Shown: positions 54,164 through 62,172, counted from the first letter of the stretch. The stretch is 64,000 nt of DNA from Clostridia bacterium (GCA_900767815.1 CAAGAM010000248.1:5397-69396), one strand, 5' to 3'. Notes: generated by a model not told the origin, from the letters alone. Numbers and translations: made by a program.

Positions 54164-55461
54164 TACGTATCCTCCTCGCTTTGCGACAAATCGTCGCCGT
54201 CCAGAACAATTTTATATGCGAAATACGGAACTTTTATATCCTCCGCGTTTTCTCCGTACAACAGAAAACACACCTTATAATCGGGGTTTTCGACGGGGAA
54301 AGTTCCGTAACCGTCGGTAAAATACAAAAGCGCGCGGATTTTCGCGCCGCGTTTTTTATCGGCGGAAAGCCTTTCGAAAACAGGGCGGAAATCGGTTCCG
54401 CCGCCGCCTTCAAGCTTAAAGTTTTTCATTTTTTCCTTAAAATCTTCGTCGCCGCCGATAATTTCGTCCGAGCAAATTTCGGCGTCGCACTGAATTATGC
54501 GCAGCCTTAATTTATCTTTTTCGGAAATCTGCGAGCAAATCGAATAAACTTCTTTTAAGAATACTTTTACGGGTTCGCCCTCGGTGCTTCCCGAAACGTC
54601 TATCGCCACGACGACCTGCGAATAATCTTTCGCGTCGCTCGTCTCTATATTTTCGATAAGAGGGACGTTTTTATAAAGGCTTAAACCATAACAATAAAAT
54701 ATATAATCGAAATCGTCGCTCGGAGCTTTTCTCTCGTTCGATTTTATAAAACGCTCTAAAAGCTTGCGGTAATCTTTCTTTCCGCCCGTAACGATTTCGA
54801 GCTTGCGCCTTAATTCTCTCTGGTCTCTGCCGAGCTTCGGCAAAACGACTTTGGATATCTCTATCCACTGCTTTTCCGCGTCCTTATCCTCTTCGCCGTC
54901 GCTGTTGTCGTCGCCGCCGCCCGCGCCGCCGTTGTCGCTTTTTTCATGCCACGGCTTATGGTCGCACACCTTGAAAACCGCCGCGATTTCTTCCAGCTCC
55001 TTTTCCTCTTTTTCTTTCAGAAATTTCGAGCAGAAACTTTCCGTTACCCCGCCGAAACCGTCGATAATCGACTTATAGACGCGCTTCCTGTAATCTAATC
55101 GTCTTCTGTCCCCGAAGGCGATGCCGAGCATGTCGGTGTAATACGAGACGGTTATGTCGCATGCCGCGTCGTAAATTTTCTCATCTTTTCCCTTTGCTTT
55201 AAAAGGGTGCAAAAACATATCGTGCAGGAGGGTGTGGCAAAGCCCGAGCGAAATTATATCCGCGCCTTTCGTAGCCGCCTGATAGATAAGCTGCTTTTCG
55301 CCGAAAATTATTCTCTTTCCGTCGGTAAAGCAAAAACTTCCGCCGTCTTCCGCGATCGGAGCGATTTTACCCACCACGAAAGCGAAATAAGGAAACGACG
55401 ACGCGAAAGAGCTTACCGAAAGACTTAAAATTTCGTTTGCGTTTTCGTGTACGTCGCTCAT
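54163..55461 (-). CDS. DUF2201-type VWA-like protein
   Basis: A 432-residue protein. The N-terminal part is a putative metallopeptidase-like domain with CHTLLHDMFLHPF (His pair, about residues 79-91). A low-complexity Asp/Gly/Glu stretch at about 180-200 separates it from a VWA-like C-terminal domain with the MIDAS-type AIDVSGSTEGEP (around 288-299) and GGGTDFRPVF. The combination is the DUF2201 family, often encoded next to MoxR ATPases. Coupled with the MoxR gene and with the DUF4116 gene by overlaps, which implies one complex. Confidence 0.9.
   Translation of the reverse strand: MSDVHENANEILSLSVSSFASSFPYFAFVVGKIAPIAEDGGSFCFTDGKRIIFGEKQLIYQAATKGADIISLGLCHTLLHDMFLHPFKAKGKDEKIYDAACDITVSYYTDMLGIAFGDRRRLDYRKRVYKSIIDGFGGVTESFCSKFLKEKEEKELEEIAAVFKVCDHKPWHEKSDNGGAGGGDDNSDGEEDKDAEKQWIEISKVVLPKLGRDQRELRRKLEIVTGGKKDYRKLLERFIKSNERKAPSDDFDYIFYCYGLSLYKNVPLIENIETSDAKDYSQVVVAIDVSGSTEGEPVKVFLKEVYSICSQISEKDKLRLRIIQCDAEICSDEIIGGDEDFKEKMKNFKLEGGGGTDFRPVFERLSADKKRGAKIRALLYFTDGYGTFPVENPDYKVCFLLYGENAEDIKVPYFAYKIVLDGDDLSQSEEDT
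55060..55080 (+). repeat. Dispersed motif copy m (exact core)
   Basis: GTCGATAATCGACTTATAGAC is nearly the extended consensus with an exact core. It is antisense in the DUF2201 gene, read as YKSIIDG. Confidence 0.75.
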
Positions 55462-56828
55462 CTTCTCGCCTCTCTTACCATGGGAACAGCCTTCATTTCT
55501 TCGTCAAGTTTATCGTATACGCCTATGCCCGAACGCACCGCTTCGCGGCACAAAATCGGATCCTTGCGAAGTTTTTCGTCCAGAGCGAAATAATTTCTGA
55601 AGTCCTTTCGGCATAAAATCTTTAAATCTTCATAAGAAAACGGCGACTTATCGAACCATAAAACAAACGGTTTATCCGCGTTTTTCACGATATAGCTTTT
55701 AACGCAGTCGGAAACTATTTCCGGGTCGGAAAAGAGGGGGGAATCCTGAATATATTTCAGAACCGACCCGTCGGTTTTTGCGCAAAGGGCAATTACCTCC
55801 CTGTCGTCGGCATATTCGGAAATCGACGAAAAAAGCGTCTGAATGGCTTTGGGCGAATTGCGCTTCAGCCCCCGTATTATCTTTTCGCGCTCTTCCCTTT
55901 TTCCCGACGGTCTCGAATTCATGTACGCCATGAGATAGGGAAGCACACGCATTTTTTTATTCTGCACGGCATAAGGAAGAAGCTCTTTGACGATTTGCTG
56001 CGGCACGGTGAATTTTTTGCATAAAAGTTCGGCGCACTTTCTGTCGTCCTTGTCTATAATTCTAAGAAGAAGCTCTTTTTTTCTTATTATGTTGCCGTCG
56101 CATATTTCCAGAACGGAATAAAGTTTATCGTAATCGATCGTAAGCAAATCGATTTTTTGCGAACTCAGCCTTATTTTGAAGCCCTTTTCGGCTATTCTGT
56201 CGAAAAGCCCCGCGGGCATATCGTTGGAAAGGGAGTTGGGGGCAATCATTCCCCTTTCCTCCTTAACCGATTTATCGAAAACCTTATCGCTTAAAAACGC
56301 GTCGTCCGAAAAATAAACGTAAGACGTTCTGTCGCCGTTAAGCGCGGCAAGGCACACTTTTTCGTCCGCGCGGACTTCGTCCGAAAAAAACCTGATGTTT
56401 TTCGGATTTTTCGTTACGGCGATATATGCGATTTCCTTATCGGAAAAATATTCTTCGGGCAGAAGTTCGAGCGAAGTTCCGCCGCTTGCCGCAACGACTT
56501 TCGCAACTTCTCTGTTTTTTGCCGCTTCGCCCTTCAAATACCGATAGCTGAGAGGATAATCGGCTACGGCAACGAGCGCGACTTCCGAATCGGCGCGAAC
56601 GGAATCGGGCGCAAAGCGGATAAGGCTGCCATCCTGGCCGAAGCACGTTTTTGCAACCTCTTTATCGGCTTTCACACGATCGGACGCATAGCGATAAAGA
56701 TCGGGTCGTTTCTCTGCGAGAGCGAGCGTAATATCTCTGTCGTTTTGCATTTCCGCGTCCGTTTTATAAGCCTCGGAATAAAAATTTATCTGCCTTACGG
56801 ACATGTCTTTTTTTACCGCGTCTTTCAT
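55458..56828 (-). CDS. DUF4116-repeat protein
   Basis: About 456 residues. Start at ATG 56828 with AAGGGGG upstream. The N-terminal half is a tandem array of about 45-residue DUF4116-type helical repeats, visible as DRDITLALAEKRPDLYRYAS, DSEVALVAVADYPLSYRYL, DKEIAYIAVTKNPKNIRFFS and DEKVCLAALNGDRTSYVYFS. The C-terminal half is also helical (ECAELLCKKF-like). No catalytic motif is visible; protein-protein interaction is likely. Its stop overlaps the DUF2201 gene start, so it is the first gene of the MoxR module and of the long minus-strand operon. Confidence 0.82.
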   Translation of the reverse strand: MKDAVKKDMSVRQINFYSEAYKTDAEMQNDRDITLALAEKRPDLYRYASDRVKADKEVAKTCFGQDGSLIRFAPDSVRADSEVALVAVADYPLSYRYLKGEAAKNREVAKVVAASGGTSLELLPEEYFSDKEIAYIAVTKNPKNIRFFSDEVRADEKVCLAALNGDRTSYVYFSDDAFLSDKVFDKSVKEERGMIAPNSLSNDMPAGLFDRIAEKGFKIRLSSQKIDLLTIDYDKLYSVLEICDGNIIRKKELLLRIIDKDDRKCAELLCKKFTVPQQIVKELLPYAVQNKKMRVLPYLMAYMNSRPSGKREEREKIIRGLKRNSPKAIQTLFSSISEYADDREVIALCAKTDGSVLKYIQDSPLFSDPEIVSDCVKSYIVKNADKPFVLWFDKSPFSYEDLKILCRKDFRNYFALDEKLRKDPILCREAVRSGIGVYDKLDEEMKAVPMVREARR

Positions 56829-56937
56829 GATTACCCCCTTATACCGATGGTTGTTTTTATCTATTATGTTATTATAACACACATAGCGGATATTGTAAAT
56901 TTATATGAGCGTTTTTCTTAACGATTTTTTTGTGAAA

Positions 56938-56984
56938 GAAAAAAATGCGGCGATTACCCGTTTTTTAAGGCTTCGCCGCATTTG
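56938..56984 (-). terminator. Terminator after the HU gene
   Basis: AAATGCGGCGA / TCGCCGCATTT perfect 11-bp stem with T-runs, just past the HU stop. Confidence 0.88.
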
Positions 56985-56997
56985 TTTTTACTTGTAA

Positions 56998-57273
56998 TTA
57001 CTGATTGAATACGTCTTTGAACGTTTTGCTGAATTTTACGTTGGGAGCTTTGCAAGCTTTGATCTTGACTTTCTCGCCCGTCAAAGGATTAACGCCGTCT
57101 CTTTCGGCTTTATCCTTGATTTCGAAAGTAGCAAACCCCGAAATATGAATGTATTCGCCTTTTTTAAGCGAATCCGTAATCGTGTCTACAAACGCGTTGA
57201 AGTTAGCGTCCGCCTCTTTGATTGTGATCCCGAGCTTGTCCGCATACGCTCTGATGAATTCACTTTTGTTCAT
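56998..57273 (-). CDS. hup: HU-family DNA-binding protein
   Basis: A 91-residue histone-like protein that bends DNA and packages the nucleoid. It has the family blocks NKSEFIRAYADKLGI, DSLKKGEYIHISGFATFE and the arm GVNPLTGEKVKIKACKAPNVKFS. The ATG at 57273 is preceded by GGAGGA; the longer frame to 57309 lacks a site. Monocistronic with its own terminator. Confidence 0.95.
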   Translation of the reverse strand: MNKSEFIRAYADKLGITIKEADANFNAFVDTITDSLKKGEYIHISGFATFEIKDKAERDGVNPLTGEKVKIKACKAPNVKFSKTFKDVFNQ

Positions 57274-57502
57274 GTTTTTTCCTCCGGAATTTTTTATTTT
57301 CGCAAGCACCGCGAAAGCGTCGTTTTTTCAAGAAAAACAAGGCTTTTTGCTCATCGCCCGCCCGCTTATGCCTATTATATCATATTTTTAGAAAATTTCA
57401 ACCCTTTTGAGGAAAATTTTCTTTTTTTTATAAAAAATTCACGGTTTTCCCTGCTTTTTCGACGGATCTTCCCGCATGATATCCGACAACGCGGCGTTTT
57501 GC

Positions 57503-57531
57503 TTGACAAAATCAATATATAATGGTATATT
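57503..57531 (+). promoter_or_regulatory. Promoter of the degenerate PHP gene
   Basis: TTGACA (57503-57508), 17 bases, TATATT (57526-57531). The upstream ATG at 57522 lies inside this promoter, which places the real start at 57570. Confidence 0.75.
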
Positions 57532-57569
57532 TAAAAAGATATAATAACAATTTTCATTCGGACGATAAC

Positions 57570-58742
57570 ATGCAGGACGAACAATTAGTTTTAAATTTAA
57601 AGAAAAAAAGACGATTTCAAAGGCTCGACGCTTTGAAAAAACTCGTTAAGAGCGAAACTTTCGAAACCGAAAAAAACCTTAAGGCGAATATGAATTTTCA
57701 ATGCCGCACCGAATTTTCGGGTTTTAATACGAACCCCTCTCTTTCGGCATACAAACTCATGAAAAACGGTTTCCCCGTTCATTCCGTCGTGGACTACGCT
57801 TCGCTTTCGGGCGCGGCGGAACTCATGAAAGCCGAGAAGATTTTAGGCGGAGTTTTTTACGTCGGAACGGAAGTAGTTTGCCGCGACAAGAATAAGGAAA
57901 ACGTAAGAATGCTGTCTTTGGGCATCCCTCACGGAGAAATCAAGCCCTTCAACTTCGAGCTTTTCTTTTACAGAAAACTGCACAACGATTATACCGACGA
58001 GATTCTTAAAAAAATCAACGAGCGCATGAAAAAATTCGGTATAACCGTTTCCGCACCGCCGAGGACGTTTTTCAAAACCACTTCCGCGGAAGACGTTTTT
58101 ATCTGCTTTGCGAACGCGATTATCGAAAAATTCAGAACGGGCGAAGCGATAACCGATTTTATCGTCAACGAACTTTCAGTCGTTCTTTCGGAAGACGACG
58201 AGAAGAGGCTCGAAGACACCGCTAACATTTTTTATAACTCCGACCTCGCGGCGACTCTTTATAACAACTATAAAATGAAGCTCCCCGAAAGAAAAGCCAA
58301 ATCGGTTTCGGAATTCGTTTCCGCGAGCGACTCGCACGGGGCGATTTCTTCCCTTCTTTTAAACGGCGACGAAAACAAGGCTGTCGATTTTGCAATTAAA
58401 AACAAAATCAAAAGCATTACTTTCGATATAGACAAGGTTTCGCCCGATTTCGACGCGGCTTTGTTTTACGATAAATGTATCGCGGCGGGAATAATTCCGC
58501 TTGCGAGAATGGTTTGCGATTATCCCAAAAAGAAACTCGTGTGCGAATTTGCGGACGAGAAAACCGCCGAAGCATACCGCGAAACGACGTTCGCGGTGAT
58601 AGGACACGAAATTTCGTCCTCACTCGATATCGCCGACGGGCTTTTCTCCGATCGTTCCGTCGAAAATACGCCGGATTTAAAAGACAGGCTTCGTCTTTTC
58701 TCCCGTATCGGGCTTAAAGGAAGCAACATAAACGATTTGTAA
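57570..58742 (+). CDS. PHP-like protein lacking metal-binding His
   Basis: A 390-residue protein. Residues about 41-105 follow the PHP-domain N-terminal pattern (MNFQCRTEFSGFNTNPSLSA, VVDYASLSGAAELMKA, FYVGTEVVC), but the metal-binding H-x-H is replaced by Q-C-R and the DH of TDHD by DY. Later ASDSHGAISS (about residues 266-275) keeps a single SDSHG-like site. It is therefore either inactive or uses another chemistry. I chose the ATG 57570 since the promoter covers the earlier one. It ends at a strong terminator and has no obvious operon partner. Confidence 0.78.
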   Translation: MQDEQLVLNLKKKRRFQRLDALKKLVKSETFETEKNLKANMNFQCRTEFSGFNTNPSLSAYKLMKNGFPVHSVVDYASLSGAAELMKAEKILGGVFYVGTEVVCRDKNKENVRMLSLGIPHGEIKPFNFELFFYRKLHNDYTDEILKKINERMKKFGITVSAPPRTFFKTTSAEDVFICFANAIIEKFRTGEAITDFIVNELSVVLSEDDEKRLEDTANIFYNSDLAATLYNNYKMKLPERKAKSVSEFVSASDSHGAISSLLLNGDENKAVDFAIKNKIKSITFDIDKVSPDFDAALFYDKCIAAGIIPLARMVCDYPKKKLVCEFADEKTAEAYRETTFAVIGHEISSSLDIADGLFSDRSVENTPDLKDRLRLFSRIGLKGSNINDL

Positions 58743-58783
58743 TCTGTAATACGCTTTTTCTCATTATTTCTTCATTTGTTTTC

Positions 58784-58823
58784 GGCGGGCGGCAAGCATT
58801 TTTGTTTGCCGCCCGCCTTTTTG
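58784..58823 (+). terminator. Terminator after the PHP-like gene
   Basis: A 12-bp GC-rich stem (GGCGGGCGGCAA / TTGCCGCCCGCC) followed by TTTTT. Confidence 0.92.
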
Positions 58824-58879
58824 TATACTTTTTGTTTTTTCGGTCGATAATGCTTTACGTCATGAAAAAAGCAATCTCT

Positions 58880-59302
58880 ATGAAAAAAACGATTTTTTAC
58901 GCCGCAACTTTCGTCGCGCTGTGTCTGAGCCTTAAATTGAACGGCGGAACGGTTTTTAAAAGCGGCGAAAACACCGCGTTTTATTTTTCTTCGTCGGCAG
59001 AAATCTGCAAAGAGGAAACCCCGAGCGAGGAGGAAAAACTCTTCGGAATATACTTAGGCACGAAAAAAGGCGAACGTTGCGATATGACCGAAAGGGAAAT
59101 TTCGGAAACCCTCGAAGCTTTAAACGCAAAACAAATTTTCGCGGAAAGCGGCGAGACTTTCGAAAACGTATATTACTACTCGCCGAAAATACCCGATTTC
59201 GTAACCGTAAACGGCAAAAAAATCAATATTCACGTCTCTTACGGCAAGAAAAACAACGAAAAAATTAAAATCGCAATGCCGATAAACTACGGCGGATATT
59301 AA
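58880..59302 (+). CDS. Small exported protein, possibly YwmB-like
   Basis: About 140 residues with an N-terminal signal or membrane segment (MKKTIFYAATFVALCLSL). The C-terminal half ends EVYYYSP-like: ENVYYYSPKIPDFVTVNGKK then INIHVSYG and MPINYGGY, which resembles the C-terminus of the YwmB family, found near spoIID and spoIIQ in Firmicutes. That link is weak and inferred. The longer open frame from 58802 starts inside a terminator stem, so I reject it; ATG 58862 is an alternative start. It lies 160 bases upstream of the SpoIIQ-like gene. Confidence 0.6.
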   Translation: MKKTIFYAATFVALCLSLKLNGGTVFKSGENTAFYFSSSAEICKEETPSEEEKLFGIYLGTKKGERCDMTEREISETLEALNAKQIFAESGETFENVYYYSPKIPDFVTVNGKKINIHVSYGKKNNEKIKIAMPINYGGY

Positions 59303-59462
59303 GTTTTTCTCGTTACCGACGGAGTGCGGATTAAAAAATTTTTACATATCGGGTATAAAGCGCGATTCCGGCGTCAATAATCCTTAGCGACAGGTTGAGG
59401 AATTATATCGCCTCGCTTTTGCGCGAATATAATCCCGGATAAAAAAAATCGGAGGAATTAAA

Positions 59463-60200
59463 ATGTCTGAAAGGAAAAACAAAAACACATTCGCTTACTT
59501 CATCAAGAAGAATCTCTATTATCTCGTGACGGGAATATCGCTTCTGATCATCGCCGCGGTTATAACCGTCGTGCTTGTCACGAACAAAAAGCCGATCGAA
59601 GGCAACAAGCCCGATTCCGTCCCCGGCATCGAGAGCGAACTCCCCTCTTCGGCAGACGAGCCGAAAACTCCCGACGAATCCAAGGATAAGCCCGACAAAA
59701 CGGGCGAATCGGAAAAACCCGCAAATCCCGACGCACCCGACGATAAGGAAGACGAATCGGGGAAAACAACCGATAATAAAATCGTATTTTCTCTGCCCGT
59801 GGCAAATTCGACCGTAATCAAGAGTTACACGTCTTCGACGGTGGTTTTCAACAAAACGCTCGGCGTTTACACGGGGCATATGGGGATAGATTTCGCTGCG
59901 GAAGCGGGTACAGCCGTCGTTGCGGCGTATGACGGAACGATAGAAAGCATCACCTCTTCCTATCTTCAGGGTACGACGATAACGATAAATCACGGCAACG
60001 GACTTAAAACGATTTACAATTCCGTGGAAGCAAACGAAAATCTTGCCGAAGGGCAGAAAGTGAAAAAAGGCGATACCATCGCAACCGTTTCGGATAACAA
60101 CAGACAGGAATATAAAGACGGAGCGCATCTTCACTTCGAAGTTATCGAAAACGGAAAGAAAATCGACCCCGAAACCTATCTGCTTTCCGCCGAAAAATAA
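59463..60200 (+). CDS. M23-family peptidase, SpoIIQ-like
   Basis: A 245-residue membrane-anchored LytM/M23 protein. One membrane helix (residues about 20-41), a long Pro/Asp/Lys/Glu-rich linker (45-105), then the M23 domain. Both zinc sites are intact: HMGID (His139, Asp143) and HLH (His222, His224). In B. subtilis SpoIIQ the metal site is degenerate, whereas clostridial SpoIIQ keeps it. With SpoIIIAH, SpoIIQ forms the channel between mother cell and forespore. Assignment rests on architecture and on Spo0A being present; a vegetative wall peptidase is the alternative. GGAGG precedes the ATG. Confidence 0.8.
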   Translation: MSERKNKNTFAYFIKKNLYYLVTGISLLIIAAVITVVLVTNKKPIEGNKPDSVPGIESELPSSADEPKTPDESKDKPDKTGESEKPANPDAPDDKEDESGKTTDNKIVFSLPVANSTVIKSYTSSTVVFNKTLGVYTGHMGIDFAAEAGTAVVAAYDGTIESITSSYLQGTTITINHGNGLKTIYNSVEANENLAEGQKVKKGDTIATVSDNNRQEYKDGAHLHFEVIENGKKIDPETYLLSAEK

Positions 60201-60224
60201 AAATCACGCATAACAAAGAAAAAA

Positions 60225-60253
60225 ACCCCGTAAAATGTACGGGGGATTTTTTT
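60225..60253 (+). terminator. Hairpin overlapping the ribosome site of the M1 peptidase gene
   Basis: CCCCGTA-AAATG-TACGGGG with a run of seven T that reaches the ATG at 60254. The right arm contains the ribosome site GGGGGA. It can act as a terminator of the SpoIIQ-like transcript or sequester the ribosome site. Confidence 0.75.
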
Positions 60254-61684
60254 ATGCGAAGAATGATAAAATTTTTACTCGTTACCGCTCTTCTCTTTAC
60301 GTCTTTAACCGTCGGCGGATGCAAAAAACCGAAAGAAAGCGCGGCGATAACCATCGACGTAAATTATGACGAAAAAGAGGGCATCATAAGCGGAAAAGCC
60401 GCCTATAAGTTCGTTAACACGACAAAACGCGTTTTATGTAGCGTGCTTTTCAACCTGCCCGCAAACGCGTATAACGGCAAAAATTCGCCCTGCACAAAGC
60501 GAAGAAAAACGGACGCGTATTATGACGGAGAATCGCTCGGCGGAATAAAAATAACGTCGTGTACGCTTGCGGGCAGTCCCGCTTCGTTCGTTATTTCGGA
60601 CGACGAACTTACACTTTCGGTTTCCACGGGAGAAATAAAACCCGAAAGCGAAACAAATATCGAAATGGAGTTCGAAACGACGCTCCCGAAAGCCGCGCTC
60701 AGGCTCGGGATAACCGAAAATACCGTTAATCTTGCGGAATTTTACCCCGTTTTATGCAAACTCACCGATATCGGCTTCTCGCCTGCGGGATATTACCCTA
60801 TCGGCGATCCGTATTATTCCGACGTCGCCGATTATTCGCTTTCGATCGGCGTTCCCTCCCGATTTACCGTTGCCTGCTCGGGTTCGCCCGAGAAAACCGT
60901 TATTGACGGCGAAAGGACGAAATATTCCTACACTTTAAAAAACGGGCGCGATTTTGCCATGGTTTTATCCGATAAATTCTGCGTTTCCGCCGTAAAGTCG
61001 GGAAAAACGGATATTTTTTACTATTCCGCGGAAAAAGACGAAAACACCGAAAAAATTCTCGCGGAGATAAAAAGCTGTTTCGAATATTTCGGCTCTTCTT
61101 TCGGCGAATACCCTTATAAGACTTTTTCGGTCGTCGAAACGGAGTTCATTCTCGGCGGAATGGAATATTCGGGGTTGTGCTACGTTGCCGAAAATCAGAC
61201 TCCCGAGGAAAAGCTTTACGCCGCTCTTCACGAAACGGCGCATCAGTGGTGGGGAATTACCGTCGGGAACGATCAGATAAACGAGGCGTTTTTAGACGAG
61301 GGTCTTGCCGAATTTTCCGTTTATCTTTATCTCGATTCCTCCGGTAAAAACACGGAAGCCGAAAGCATGGCAAACGAGAGAAAAGCCGCCTATAAGTCGT
61401 TTTTCGACATAAAATCGACTTTGAGCGGAAACAAAAACACATCGATGAAACGCGGACTTTCGACCTTTGAAACGGAAGACGAATACGTCGCGATCGCATA
61501 CGATAAAAGCTTTATTATGTTCCGCGAACTTCTCGGCACCGCTGGGAAAAAGCGCATGCTCTCATCGATGAAAAAATTCTATGCGGACAACAAATTTCTC
61601 TCCGGCGGGACGGAAGAGCTTATAAAGGCTTTCGGATATAAAGAATATTTTACGTCGTTTATAAACGGCAAAGTCATCGTTTGA
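60254..61684 (+). CDS. M1-family metallopeptidase lipoprotein
   Basis: A 476-residue exported aminopeptidase-like protein. Residues 1-23 are a lipoprotein signal (SLTVGGC, Cys23). The gluzincin zinc site is HETAH at residues 326-330 with the third ligand Glu349 in DEGLAEFS. The family GxMEN motif appears as GGMEYSG at about residues 299-305. It acts at the outer membrane face of the cell. The N-terminal beta-domain is typical of M1; the C-terminal domain is short. The GGGGGA site lies in a hairpin; an alternative start is ATG 60263. Confidence 0.88.
   Translation: MRRMIKFLLVTALLFTSLTVGGCKKPKESAAITIDVNYDEKEGIISGKAAYKFVNTTKRVLCSVLFNLPANAYNGKNSPCTKRRKTDAYYDGESLGGIKITSCTLAGSPASFVISDDELTLSVSTGEIKPESETNIEMEFETTLPKAALRLGITENTVNLAEFYPVLCKLTDIGFSPAGYYPIGDPYYSDVADYSLSIGVPSRFTVACSGSPEKTVIDGERTKYSYTLKNGRDFAMVLSDKFCVSAVKSGKTDIFYYSAEKDENTEKILAEIKSCFEYFGSSFGEYPYKTFSVVETEFILGGMEYSGLCYVAENQTPEEKLYAALHETAHQWWGITVGNDQINEAFLDEGLAEFSVYLYLDSSGKNTEAESMANERKAAYKSFFDIKSTLSGNKNTSMKRGLSTFETEDEYVAIAYDKSFIMFRELLGTAGKKRMLSSMKKFYADNKFLSGGTEELIKAFGYKEYFTSFINGKVIV
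61385..61408 (-). repeat. Dispersed motif copy o (weak)
   Basis: AAAACGACTTATAGGC on the minus strand, two mismatches to the core, but the 3' flank is conserved. It lies within the M1 peptidase gene. Confidence 0.35.
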
Positions 61685-61699
61685 CTTTTTCTTAAATAT

Positions 61700-61728
61700 T
61701 TGACTTTTTTTTAAATAAATGCTATCAT
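61700..61728 (+). promoter_or_regulatory. Promoter in front of fmdB-like gene
   Basis: TTGACT (61700-61705), 17 bases, TATCAT (61723-61728). A first TTGACT-like copy overlaps the peptidase stop codon, from a short tandem repeat. Confidence 0.55.
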
Positions 61729-61730
61729 AG

Positions 61731-61763
61731 AATTGCAAGGAAAGATTTCTTGCAATTTTTTTT
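61731..61763 (+). terminator. Terminator directly after that promoter
   Basis: ATTGCAAG / CTTGCAAT stem with T8. It starts 3 bases after the -10 hexamer, so the same promoter would give a transcript of only about 30 bases unless it reads through. Confidence 0.75.
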
Positions 61764-61811
61764 AATCGGCGACGATTTTAGCCCGACCCGAGCTTAAGGA
61801 GATGAATTTTT

Positions 61812-62009
61812 ATGCCTTTTTTTGAATATAAATGCGCGAAATGCGGAAAAATCTTCGAAGAATACGTTAAAAAATACGACGACGAAGTTAAATGCCCCGC
61901 CTGCGGAGAAAAAGCCGACAAAAACTACAGCGGCTCTGTTTTCTCGTCCACCGGGAAAAAGCCGAACGGATGCACGGGAAACTGCAAAACGTGCGGCGGA
62001 TGTCATTGA
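61812..62009 (+). CDS. FmdB-family zinc-ribbon protein
   Basis: A 65-residue protein. CAKCGKIFEEY and CPACGEKADK form the FmdB/PSPC-type zinc ribbon (two CxxC at about residues 8-11 and 28-31). A Cys-rich end CTGNCKTCGGCH adds possible metal ligands. FmdB-type proteins are regulators or ribosome-associated small proteins of uncertain role. GGAG precedes the ATG. Monocistronic, after a promoter-terminator pair. Confidence 0.88.
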   Translation: MPFFEYKCAKCGKIFEEYVKKYDDEVKCPACGEKADKNYSGSVFSSTGKKPNGCTGNCKTCGGCH

Positions 62010-62021
62010 AATTTTTAAAAC

Positions 62022-62059
62022 CGCTTGAAATTCGCCTTTCGGACGGCGAATTTCAAGCG
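62022..62059. repeat. 15-bp perfect inverted repeat
   Basis: CGCTTGAAATTCGCC / GGCGAATTTCAAGCG with an 8-base loop, just after the fmdB-like stop. No T-run follows on the plus strand, so it is an unusual terminator, a minus-strand signal, or an RNA-stabilising hairpin. Confidence 0.7.
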
Positions 62060-62172
62060 ATATCCGCATTATCTTCGGGCATACTTCGGACAGGCTTCGG
62101 GCGGACTTTATACGGATTTAAAAATTTTTATTTAAAAAATATAAATTATTATAAATAATGCCCGCCGAACTA

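Noticed and set aside
57522..57569. Start codon at 57522 for the PHP-like gene
   Set aside because: The ATG lies in the spacer of the promoter.
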